DNA of 7,977 nt from an uncultured Dehalococcoidia bacterium (GCA_913052045.1 CAJXDJ010000035.1:1-7977), one strand, 5' to 3'; counted from the stretch's first letter, positions 1 through 6,459 are shown. A program made the numbers and translations. The notes: generated from the sequence alone by a model not told the origin.

Positions 1-3
1 GGG

Positions 4-861
4 ATGACGGTCGGCTCAGACATGAAGAATCCTTACATCATCCCTGCGGCAATGATCTGCGCCGCGATTCTGGCTGGATTCTGGATGCTGAAACCACCAA
101 GCGAACCTCAGAAAGTGATAGTTGTCCAGAAGCCAGACATCTCAATTCACGATGCTGCCAAAGAAGGAAATGCCGTTGGTATCTTTAGCCTGGAAATGAG
201 TAGAGAACAGCTTGGCATGAGGGTTCTTTCCGGAGAAACTGGAATCGATTCCCATAGATTAAGACGTCATCTTTATTCGGAATCAGAAGAGCAAAAAATT
301 ATCGACTCTGTTGGCGGTCTTTCCGAGCTCAACATTTACATCGACGATAGCCCCCTCCAGGGAATAATGGAAATGCGAAGTAAAGCTAGACGATTGTATA
401 TGGAGCACAAGTTAGACCTTCTGGTGGTCGACTACCTCCAACTTATTGCTTCAGAAAATACTCGTAACACGAACCGGGTTCAAGAAATCAGTGCTATCTC
501 GAGGGCACTAAAGGGGATGGCCAGAGATCTAAATATCCCAGTAATCGCCGTCTCCCAACTAAGTCGGGCCGTTGAAATGCGCCCTTCACATAGACCTCAA
601 CTGTCAGACCTTAGGGAAAGTGGCAGCATAGAACAGGATGCCGATATCGTCCTGTTTATTTATCGTGAGGACATGTATACGACCGAGGCCGAATGGTACC
701 AAAGGTTTCCAGATGGACGCCCCTATCCACGCAATATAGCTGAATTAATTATCGCGAAGCATCGGCACGGACCAATTGGGGATTTAAAGCTTTTATTCCG
801 TAGTCAGCTACTTCGGTTTGATCCGGCCCCCGTAGATGTGGAATACGCTGGTTCGACATGA
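4..861 (+). CDS. dnaB: Chimeric ORF: membrane-anchor/ankyrin-type leader fused to the C-terminal part of replicative DNA helicase DnaB
   Basis: Residues from about 57 onward are the C-terminal RecA-like motor of DnaB, the ring helicase that unwinds DNA ahead of the fork. Visible motifs are FSLEMS (61-66, catalytic Glu64), the Walker B-type DLLVVDYLQLI (138-148), the H3 region IPVIAVSQLSRAVE (178-191), the SGSIEQDADIVLFIYRE stretch (206-222) and the arginine-finger region KHRHGPIG (252-259, Lys252 and Arg254). Residues 1-56 do not belong to DnaB: a hydrophobic segment (about 11-29) and a proline-rich linker lead into ISIHDAAKEGN, which resembles the first helix of an ankyrin repeat. The DnaB N-terminal domain and the Walker A P-loop are absent, so this product should not hydrolyse ATP. 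The Met at base 22 is a more natural start for the membrane leader than the one at base 4. The fusion may be an assembly chimera (see findings). The DnaB assignment of the C-terminal part is very secure; the integrity of the gene is not. Confidence 0.85.
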   Translation: MTVGSDMKNPYIIPAAMICAAILAGFWMLKPPSEPQKVIVVQKPDISIHDAAKEGNAVGIFSLEMSREQLGMRVLSGETGIDSHRLRRHLYSESEEQKIIDSVGGLSELNIYIDDSPLQGIMEMRSKARRLYMEHKLDLLVVDYLQLIASENTRNTNRVQEISAISRALKGMARDLNIPVIAVSQLSRAVEMRPSHRPQLSDLRESGSIEQDADIVLFIYREDMYTTEAEWYQRFPDGRPYPRNIAELIIAKHRHGPIGDLKLLFRSQLLRFDPAPVDVEYAGST

Positions 862-1565
862 AATCTTTAATGTTTCCACCAGGAACAGGCTTTACCCCCA
901 TACCAAATCCTCTCCTCGGGCCTCTTTTAACATCCATAGAAGATATAAACGAATTAAAATGTATCTTGCGCTGTCTATGGCATATACATAAGAAGAAGGG
1001 CCCTGCCCGAATCGTATCTCTTGCAGAATTAACCAATGACCCTGTTCTATCCTCTCTCCTCGCTGCCAATGAGATCCAATCAGCAATGGAAACCGCTACA
1101 CGCAGAGGCATATTTGCCAAAGGCCTACTCGCATCTACGCGCGAACCTGAGCCACTTTTTGTATTGAATACAGCTAAGGATCGCCAATTTTTAGAAAAAA
1201 CATTGTCTAAAGAGGAACCTTTTGAGCCTATCATCGGTAATGACTCTCTATTAGACGCGACTGACCTACCTCAAAAAAATATCTTTTTCTTATACGAAAC
1301 TAATATCGGGATGATATCGCCGCTTGTAGCAGAAGATTTGATGGAAGCAGAGAAACAATACCCCTGGCAGTGGATACAAGAAGCGTTTAAGATTTCTGTC
1401 GAACTCAACAAAAGAAACTGGAGATACATCTCCTCAATTTTAGATCGCTGGAGTAAAGAGGGCAAAAATGGTGGAAAGCCTAGGAGACATTCTGAAAAGG
1501 ATGACCGCAAACGCTACATCAAGGAATACATCACCAGGAGAGGACAAATTCCAAGCCAGCAGTGA
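858..1565 (+). CDS. DnaD-domain replication protein (primosome/helicase-loading partner)
   Basis: This 235-residue protein has a DnaD/DnaB_2-type C-terminal domain at about residues 143-202. It contains the family's YxxxIxxxW signature as Tyr190, Ile194 and Trp198, preceded by a segment of the form ISPLVAEDL...AEKQYPWQWIQEAFK. The N-terminal ~110 residues open with FTPIPNPLLGPLL and look like a winged-helix-like DNA- or partner-binding region, but I cannot assign them with certainty. In Firmicutes, DnaD proteins help load the replicative helicase at origins and restart sites; a similar role here is inferred from the motif and from the position between a DnaB-type helicase and a DnaC/DnaI-type loader. 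The start overlaps the helicase stop as ATGA (858-861) and no good ribosome binding site is visible, so translational coupling is likely. The basic tail (about 203-235) is encoded in DNA that also encodes the start of the next gene. Confidence 0.85.
   Translation: MKSLMFPPGTGFTPIPNPLLGPLLTSIEDINELKCILRCLWHIHKKKGPARIVSLAELTNDPVLSSLLAANEIQSAMETATRRGIFAKGLLASTREPEPLFVLNTAKDRQFLEKTLSKEEPFEPIIGNDSLLDATDLPQKNIFFLYETNIGMISPLVAEDLMEAEKQYPWQWIQEAFKISVELNKRNWRYISSILDRWSKEGKNGGKPRRHSEKDDRKRYIKEYITRRGQIPSQQ
1455..1462 (+). promoter_or_regulatory. Ribosome binding site deciding the loader start
   Basis: AAAGAGGG lies five bases before the ATG at 1468, inside the DnaD-like coding sequence. It supports the upstream start of the loader and therefore a genuine 98-base overlap, as opposed to initiation after the DnaD stop. 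Confidence 0.6.
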
Positions 1566-2325
1566 GCCCGCAAGCCTCTGTTCAATCTGTGGAGACCTCG
1601 GATGGGTTAGACATAAGGTCCCGGTAAATCACCCGGATTTTGGAGAGCTCTATGCTTGTCGATGCCAAAAACCGGAAAATCTTCCACAACGGAGGCAAAT
1701 ACTAGCGGAGTACAGCGGACTCCCTAGCGAGATGCTGGAGCGCATGACCTTTGAGACATTCGACCCGGCGGGAAATGCCGCTGATAGAGAAGATCGATTC
1801 AGCCTTGAACACGCCCTTACGGCAGCAAAAGCTTTCGTTCGCTATCCAGATGGGTGGCTCCTTCTTGCAGGGCCCCACGGCTGCGGGAAGACACATCTAT
1901 CCGCCGCTATTATTGGCGACAGCATTCGTGCCGGGCAAGTAGCCTTCTTCGCATTCGTCCCTGATCTACTGGACCATCTCCGTTCCACGTTTAGTCCCCA
2001 TAGTTCCATTCAGTACGATCATCTTTTTGAGCAGGTTAAGTCAATCCCACTACTAGTTCTTGATGATCTCGGCGCTGAGAGCGGGACACCATGGGCACAA
2101 GAAAAACTCTATCAGCTATTCGTCCATCGGCACAACCATAGATTGCCAACCGTTATCAATACGTATCTGCCTATGGAAGAATTAGAACACGCACATCCAC
2201 GAGTAGCTTCACGCCTTAAAGATACTGCCCTGGTAAATTGGATTCCTGTAAGCGCCCCCGATTTCAGAGATTCTATGTCTCCTAATCCTCATTTCACTAA
2301 AAAAATCCAACGAAAATCAAGGTAA
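1468..2325 (+). CDS. dnaC: DnaC/DnaI-type helicase loader, AAA+ ATPase with N-terminal zinc cluster
   Basis: This 285-residue protein of the DnaC/DnaI/IstB AAA+ family would bind the DnaB ring and place it on single-stranded DNA. The Walker A motif is GPHGCGKT (135-142), Walker B is LLVLDD (195-200), and the C-terminal HPRVASRL (243-250) matches the box VII arginine-finger region. The N-terminal part has a short helix, MVESLGDILKRM, then a probable zinc site CSIC (Cys38, Cys41) plus CRC (Cys64, Cys66), as in DnaI-type loaders. The sensor-1 segment reads VINTYLPMEEL where relatives usually have an Asn two residues later (T-[TS]-N), so the usual sensor position is Tyr233. The start at 1468 is supported by a close GAGGG and by the conserved-looking N-terminal helix. 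It is the last gene of the primosome unit, and the convergent apt ends 40 bases away. Whether to call it dnaC or dnaI is a naming choice. Confidence 0.9.
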   Translation: MVESLGDILKRMTANATSRNTSPGEDKFQASSEPASLCSICGDLGWVRHKVPVNHPDFGELYACRCQKPENLPQRRQILAEYSGLPSEMLERMTFETFDPAGNAADREDRFSLEHALTAAKAFVRYPDGWLLLAGPHGCGKTHLSAAIIGDSIRAGQVAFFAFVPDLLDHLRSTFSPHSSIQYDHLFEQVKSIPLLVLDDLGAESGTPWAQEKLYQLFVHRHNHRLPTVINTYLPMEELEHAHPRVASRLKDTALVNWIPVSAPDFRDSMSPNPHFTKKIQRKSR

Positions 2326-2364
2326 TGTCTCTAGATTACGCCACCTGATTAAGGTAAGCGAAAA

Positions 2365-2877
2365 TTAATACGTAATCACAGAATATATATCATAGTTAGA
2401 CAGGTTTTGCCGACCATTCAGAAAACCAAGTTCAATTAAGAATGCGAGGCTCGATACCCTCGCTCCGATCTCGCCTACAAGCCTGCAAGCAGCCCCCATC
2501 GTACCACCTGTTGCCAAAACATCATCGACGATTACTACTTCTTGGCCGGGAAAAATTCCGTCTTTATGAATTTCTAGTGTATCGGTTCCGTATTCGAGGG
2601 AGTACGTTACAGACATGGTGTTAAATGGAAGTTTCCCTTCTTTTCGAATTGGAACAAGTGGTTTCTGCAGACGATATGCCAATGCTGCACCAAAGAAAAA
2701 CCCGCGAGCTTCTATAGACAAAATAGCATCGGTGCGTTTCGAACCTAAAAAGTCTGCGATTGCATCTACTGCGTAGCAAAAGGATCGTGGATTTTGCAAT
2801 AACGGCGTAATATCTTTAAAAACGATCCCTGCCTTTGGGAAATCTGGTATATCTCTAATATACGACTTTAAATCCAT
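2365..2877 (-). CDS. apt: Adenine phosphoribosyltransferase
   Basis: This cytoplasmic purine-salvage enzyme makes AMP from adenine and PRPP. At 170 residues it is the usual full length for bacterial Apt. Visible features are the N-terminal IRDIPDFPKAGIVFKDITPL (7-26), the SIEARGFFFGAALAY region (54-68), the flexible RKEGKLP loop (78-84), the LEYGTDTLEIHKD segment (94-106) and the PRPP-binding motif VVIVDDVLATGGT (114-126) with its adjacent Asp pair. All the family's key elements are intact. The start is fixed by GGAGG (2883-2887) five bases upstream of the ATG and by the conserved N-terminus. The gene is transcribed alone, against the loader on one side and away from the crotonase remnant on the other. 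Confidence 0.97.
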   Translation of the reverse strand: MDLKSYIRDIPDFPKAGIVFKDITPLLQNPRSFCYAVDAIADFLGSKRTDAILSIEARGFFFGAALAYRLQKPLVPIRKEGKLPFNTMSVTYSLEYGTDTLEIHKDGIFPGQEVVIVDDVLATGGTMGAACRLVGEIGARVSSLAFLIELGFLNGRQNLSNYDIYSVITY

Positions 2878-2895
2878 TGGTGCCTCCAGTCTGCC

Positions 2896-2901
2896 ATTAT
2901 A
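2896..2901 (-). promoter_or_regulatory. Candidate -10 element (TATAAT) of the apt promoter
   Basis: A perfect TATAAT reads on the minus strand upstream of apt. Transcription would start near 2889, leaving a leader of about 12 bases that just includes the GGAGG at 2887-2883. No convincing -35 hexamer lies 16-18 bases upstream (AAGGTA at 17), so the assignment rests on the -10 and its position. Confidence 0.45.
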
Positions 2902-2943
2902 TCGGAATATCTCAAGAATACCTTAATTGAAAACCTTAATCTC

Positions 2944-2983
2944 CGGGACCGTGCCTACCTACAATTTGCTTAGGCATGGCCCG
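2944..2983. repeat. Imperfect inverted repeat (hairpin or operator candidate) in the divergent apt/crotonase gap
   Basis: CGGG-a-CCGTGCCTA (2944-2957) can pair with TAGGCATGG-CCCG (2971-2983). That gives 13 pairs including one G-T, with one bulged A and a 13-base loop. No T-run follows on either strand, so it does not look like an intrinsic terminator. The right arm overlaps the candidate promoter of the plus-strand unit (TTGCTT at 2966-2971), which would suit an operator; that is inference. Confidence 0.5.
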
Positions 2984-2994
2984 CTCCCTACAAT
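2966..2994 (+). promoter_or_regulatory. Candidate promoter for the crotonase remnant/ketopantoate reductase unit
   Basis: TTGCTT (2966-2971) and TACAAT (2989-2994) are separated by 17 bases. The predicted transcript would begin at about 3001, exactly at the ATG, implying a leaderless message. No Shine-Dalgarno sequence is visible there. The -35 is a weak match (3 of 6), so this is tentative. Confidence 0.3.
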
Positions 2995-3000
2995 AACGAA

Positions 3001-3228
3001 ATGGAGAGGTCAGTTCTTTACCAAGTCCAAGAGAATGTTGCGGGTATCACGGTGAACCGGCCACTTGCCCTCAATGCCATTAATAAGGAGTTAAAACTGC
3101 AATTACATGAATCTTTAGAGAGACTAGACCATGACTCTGATTTTTTAGTTGGCCTATTAACCAATTCCTGCAAGGCTTCCTTGTTCCACGCTACAACAAC
3201 CTCATTAATCACAGGCCTGGTCAACTAA
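3001..3228 (+). pseudogene. Truncated enoyl-CoA hydratase/isomerase (crotonase) N-terminal remnant
   Basis: The 75-residue product begins like a crotonase: VLYQVQENVAGITVNRPLALNAIN (6-29) fits the family pattern V..ITLNRP..LNAIN, followed by an amphipathic helix and a strand ending in VGLLT. Crotonases are about 250-270 residues and act on acyl-CoA thioesters, so under a third is present. Where the family has the oxyanion-hole loop, typically KAF[CS]AGADL, this reads KASLFHATTTSL, so the key loop is degenerate even before the stop a few codons later. No continuation is visible in the other frames, because the next gene starts at the base after the stop. I read it as a decayed or deleted gene, possibly kept because its translation couples to the next start; a short functional protein cannot be ruled out. 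No ribosome binding site is seen upstream. Confidence 0.6.
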
Positions 3229-4287
3229 ATGAACAAAATAGCAATTATGGGAGCTGGAGCAGTTGGTTCATACCTTGGCGCCTTTTTGACCCGTGCAGGC
3301 GAAGATGTCACACTCATAGATATGTGGGATAAAAACGTCATCGCCATAAAAACAGATGGTATCACGGTGACGGGTAGTCAGGGCCCTTTTACACAAACAG
3401 CCAAGGCCTTACATCTACATGAAGTCCAGCATGAAACCCGCCTTTTCGATATAGTGCTCCTTGCAGTAAAATCCTATGACACTCTTTGGGCTACCGAATT
3501 TATAAAGGCACACTTGGCGCCAGAGGGCTTCGTAGTCTCATGTCAAAACAGCATCAATGACTACGCAGTGGCCTCGATAGTAGGCCGGCATCGAACCTTA
3601 GGGTGCGTAATGTCCGTAATAGAGGTAGCGCTTTTGGATTCTGGCCATGTTACCCGAGGAGGGGACCCTGGTAGAAACCGTAGCCATTACGTCTTCCGTG
3701 TAGGAGAATTATGCGGCCCCATATCACCACGTGTTACTCGTGTAGTTGAGCTCTTAGAACACATAGATGCCGCTCGCGGTACTACGAATCTGATAGGGGA
3801 ACGCTGGGCTAAACTTGCGGCCAATTGCATGAGCAATCCCACAGGAGCGATGTCTGGCTTGGGATCGAACGGGCAGGCCAATAGTGCAGATGCCCGTCGT
3901 CTCAGAATCTATACCCTAAACGAGGTAGTGACTATAGCAAAAGCCCACAACATAGCCATAACCCCTGTGATGGGGATTTCTGCTGATACCTGGCTCAATG
4001 TCGCCGACGTTAATGTTTATCAAAAGTTAGATGCGCAATTTAGTATCCCTGGCCCTGTCGATTGGCACGCTTCGATGGGACAAGACATTTCAAAGGGCCG
4101 GAAAACCGAGAACGATTTTTTTAGTCTTTACATCTCGCAAAGGGGCTCTGAGTTAGGCATCGATACCCCAATCTCAGATGCGACCTGGGAAATGATGAGA
4201 AGGATTGAACGAAAACAGATAACCCCCAACCCCAAACACATAGGCTGTGTGCTTGCAAAAGCCCGGGTTCCTCGGAAAAATAGCTGA
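3229..4287 (+). CDS. Ketopantoate reductase family (ApbA/PanE-like) NADPH-dependent dehydrogenase
   Basis: This family reduces 2-dehydropantoate to pantoate with NADPH in pantothenate/CoA biosynthesis, but many paralogues act on other 2-oxo acids. The N-terminal Rossmann fold is clear: IAIMGAGAVGSYLGAFL (4-20) is the nucleotide loop, and the AVKSYDT segment (79-85) carries the conserved Lys81. CQNSIND (105-111) supplies the substrate-side Asn107. In the C-terminal helical domain, RWAKLAANCMSNP (192-204) holds the probable catalytic Lys195. SMGQDISKGRKTEND (282-296) matches the family's SM.QD...GR.TE motif, with Ser282 and Glu294. At 352 residues it is longer than typical PanE (about 300), with extra sequence around 140-160 and a longer C-terminus. 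The start codon follows the preceding stop with no gap (TAAATG) and lacks a good ribosome binding site. I therefore name the family but not panE. Confidence 0.85.
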   Translation: MNKIAIMGAGAVGSYLGAFLTRAGEDVTLIDMWDKNVIAIKTDGITVTGSQGPFTQTAKALHLHEVQHETRLFDIVLLAVKSYDTLWATEFIKAHLAPEGFVVSCQNSINDYAVASIVGRHRTLGCVMSVIEVALLDSGHVTRGGDPGRNRSHYVFRVGELCGPISPRVTRVVELLEHIDAARGTTNLIGERWAKLAANCMSNPTGAMSGLGSNGQANSADARRLRIYTLNEVVTIAKAHNIAITPVMGISADTWLNVADVNVYQKLDAQFSIPGPVDWHASMGQDISKGRKTENDFFSLYISQRGSELGIDTPISDATWEMMRRIERKQITPNPKHIGCVLAKARVPRKNS

Positions 4288-4501
4288 CATAACTATATTG
4301 GCCTGCCACCTTCTTCAACCAGTTCCTATCCGCATATCTCTCTATCGACTGCCTAGGTTTTTTATTTATTTTAATCGCATTCTTATATTTTTGTTCAAAA
4401 TCATATGCCGAGTACAAACAAAAATGGTATAATACAGCCCTTAGCATCATAATATTTGATTGCCCCTGATAACCAACTAAAGTCTGGGAGCCGCACTATA
4501 C
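4288..4501. other. AT-rich intergenic region upstream of gyrB
   Basis: This 214-base gap holds a long T-rich stretch (about 4357-4400) directly after GCCTAGG and, further on, the gyrB promoter and leader. I see no hairpin in front of the T-run that would make a convincing terminator for the preceding gene. The short open frames here look like chance. The T/A-rich block just upstream of the promoter could act as an UP-like element. Confidence 0.5.
4425..4433 (+). promoter_or_regulatory. gyrB promoter candidate, extended -10 (TGGTATAAT)
   Basis: A perfect TATAAT (4428-4433) is preceded by TG at 4425-4426, the extended -10 form. The hexamer 17 bases upstream (ATGCCG) is a poor -35, which an extended -10 can compensate for. 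Transcription would start near 4440, giving a leader of about 60 bases with GGGAG at 4486-4490, 11 bases before the ATG. Confidence 0.6.
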
Positions 4502-6442
4502 ATGGTCAACGAAACACCTTCTACATATACTGCCAAAGATATCGTTGTCCTTGAGGGATTAGAAGCCGTCCGTAGAAGACCCGGAATGTATATAGGTTCT
4601 ACAGATCAGCGCGGATTACATCACTTGATTTACGAAATAGTCGATAACGCGGTAGATGAGGCCATGGCTGGGTTTTGCACTAAAGTCTTGATTGAACTTA
4701 ACTCAAATGGATCGGTTAGCGTCGTAGATGATGGAAGAGGAATCCCTGTAGACATTCATGCGACCACCAAAAGGTCCGCCCTCGACACCGTGATGACTAC
4801 TCTACACGCTGGTGGTAAGTTTGGTGGAGGAGCATACAAAGTCTCCGGGGGGCTTCATGGCGTTGGAGCGTCCGTTGTTAATGCTCTGTCCTCAGAGCTA
4901 GATATCTACGTTCGCCGCGATGGAAATACATACCATATGAAATATTCTCGTGGCAAGGCTCTGATCGACATGGAATCCATCCCCGTAATGGACGGAGGAA
5001 CAGGAACCTCTGTCACGTTTCTTCCCGACTCGGAAATTTTCGACGGGTTCGACTATGATTTTGGCATGATATCCGACCACTTTAAGCAAGTTGCCTACCT
5101 AAACCGCGGCCTTAATATCAAATTTATCTCCCATTTTCATAACGATCTCCGCAGTGGAGATACTGAACGTTCGTATTATTTTGATGGTGGCCTTAGGGAC
5201 TTCGTCAAGAACCTGAACAAGGGCCGTCGTACCCTACAATCAGAACCTTTTTATTTCACCAAAATGGTGGATGACACCTTGGTGGAAGCTGCGTTGCAAT
5301 ACAACGATGGCTATCACGAATCCATTTATTCTTTTGCCAACTGTATAAAGACCGAAGAGGGGGGGACCCATCTAACTGGCTTCAGATCCGGCCTCACTAG
5401 AGTAATCAATGACTATGGAAGAAAACAGAAACTACTAAAGGACGATAAAACCAATTTAACTGGCGAGGATGTCAGAGAAGGCCTTACTGCTATTGTCAGT
5501 GTCAAACTCACCGACCCTCAATTTGAAGGCCAAACCAAGACTAAGTTAGGAAACTCAGAGGTGCGCAACCAGGTAGAATCTTCCTTGGCTACGGCAATAG
5601 GACAATACTTGGAAGAACACCCCGTCGACGCGAAACGGATTATAGAAAAGTGCACCACAGCCCAGCGAGCTCGAGATGCAGCCCGGAAAGCCCGCGAGCT
5701 TGTTCTCAGAAAAAACGCCATGGATGGTAGTTCCTTACCTGGCAAGTTGGCAGATTGTGCTGAAAGAAACCCCTCCCGATCTGAACTTTTCATTGTAGAA
5801 GGGGAATCAGCTGGTGGATCCGCGAAAATGGGACGCGATCGCCATTTTCAGGCCATTCTCCCAATAAAAGGAAAGATCCTTAATGTTGAGAAGGCCACTG
5901 AAGACAGAGTGCTTGGCCACGAAGAAATTAGAGCACTCATAACAGCAATTGGTTCAAACGAAGGCGACGACTTTAATCTGGAAAAGCTCCGATATCATAA
6001 AGTAATCATCATGACAGACGCGGACGTCGATGGGTCTCATATACGCACCCTCCTGTTGACCTATTTTTTCCGTCGCATGCCACACCTACTACTCGGAGGG
6101 TATCTTTACATTGCCCAACCGCCCTTATATAGAGTACAAGCTGGAAAAACGATTGCATATGCCTATTCTGAAGGAGAACGGGAAAATATCCTAACCTCGT
6201 TAAACGGTCGTAGAGGGATTAATATCCAACGATATAAGGGTCTTGGCGAAATGAACGCCGACCAACTCTGGGATACCACTATGGATCCTGCAGCCAGAAA
6301 ACTCTTGAGAGTCAAAGTTGAGGATGGGTCGGGCGACATTCGGGCCGACGAATTGTTCACCACTCTAATGGGGGAAAACGTGGAGCCCAGAAAGAAATTT
6401 ATTCTCGCCCATGCCCGTAGTGTTCAGAACATTGACGTCTAA
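4502..6442 (+). CDS. gyrB: DNA gyrase subunit B
   Basis: GyrB is the ATPase subunit of the type II topoisomerase that introduces negative supercoils; with GyrA it forms an A2B2 enzyme. The 646 residues match the usual length of a GyrB without the proteobacterial insertion. The GHKL ATPase is complete: EIVDNAVDEAMAG (45-57, catalytic Glu45 and Asn49), DDGRGIP (76-82), GGLHGVGASVVNALS (116-130). The transducer QTKTKLGN (344-351) carries the ATP-sensing lysine. The TOPRIM domain has EGESAGGSAK (433-442, Glu433) and TDADVDGSHI (505-514, Asp506, Asp508, Asp510). RYKGLGEMN (577-585) and a typical C-terminus follow. Arg139 matches the coumarin-contact arginine of E. coli (Arg136). The EGES form, where EGDS is the common one, is a mild oddity. 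GyrB is chosen over ParE because of overall similarity to the short GyrB type, but without gyrA nearby this is a family-level judgement. The start agrees with the family N-terminus. Confidence 0.97.
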   Translation: MVNETPSTYTAKDIVVLEGLEAVRRRPGMYIGSTDQRGLHHLIYEIVDNAVDEAMAGFCTKVLIELNSNGSVSVVDDGRGIPVDIHATTKRSALDTVMTTLHAGGKFGGGAYKVSGGLHGVGASVVNALSSELDIYVRRDGNTYHMKYSRGKALIDMESIPVMDGGTGTSVTFLPDSEIFDGFDYDFGMISDHFKQVAYLNRGLNIKFISHFHNDLRSGDTERSYYFDGGLRDFVKNLNKGRRTLQSEPFYFTKMVDDTLVEAALQYNDGYHESIYSFANCIKTEEGGTHLTGFRSGLTRVINDYGRKQKLLKDDKTNLTGEDVREGLTAIVSVKLTDPQFEGQTKTKLGNSEVRNQVESSLATAIGQYLEEHPVDAKRIIEKCTTAQRARDAARKARELVLRKNAMDGSSLPGKLADCAERNPSRSELFIVEGESAGGSAKMGRDRHFQAILPIKGKILNVEKATEDRVLGHEEIRALITAIGSNEGDDFNLEKLRYHKVIIMTDADVDGSHIRTLLLTYFFRRMPHLLLGGYLYIAQPPLYRVQAGKTIAYAYSEGERENILTSLNGRRGINIQRYKGLGEMNADQLWDTTMDPAARKLLRVKVEDGSGDIRADELFTTLMGENVEPRKKFILAHARSVQNIDV

Positions 6443-6459
6443 ACCAAGTTATCTGATAC

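Noticed and set aside
749..1234. 161-codon minus-strand open frame
   Set aside because: It lies antisense across the helicase end and the DnaD-like gene, both strongly supported by family motifs, and shows no recognisable domain.
2336..2360. Possible bidirectional terminator between the loader and apt
   Set aside because: Only a 4-pair ACCT/AGGT stem with a few more pairs across an internal loop, and no T-run properly placed on either strand.
2442..2624. 60-codon plus-strand frame inside apt
   Set aside because: It lies opposite the conserved PRPP-binding part of apt and has an Arg/Leu/His-rich product typical of antisense shadows.
4350..4375. Intrinsic terminator after the ketopantoate-reductase-like gene
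   Set aside because: GCCTAGG is followed by a T-run, but no stem-loop of useful length with a reasonable loop precedes it.
4121..4450. 109-codon minus-strand open frame under the reductase end and the gyrB leader
   Set aside because: It overlaps a well supported gene and the gyrB promoter, and its product has no recognisable features.
5518..5793. 91-codon minus-strand open frame inside gyrB
   Set aside because: It is a shadow of the conserved gyrB frame, with no ribosome binding site or domain.
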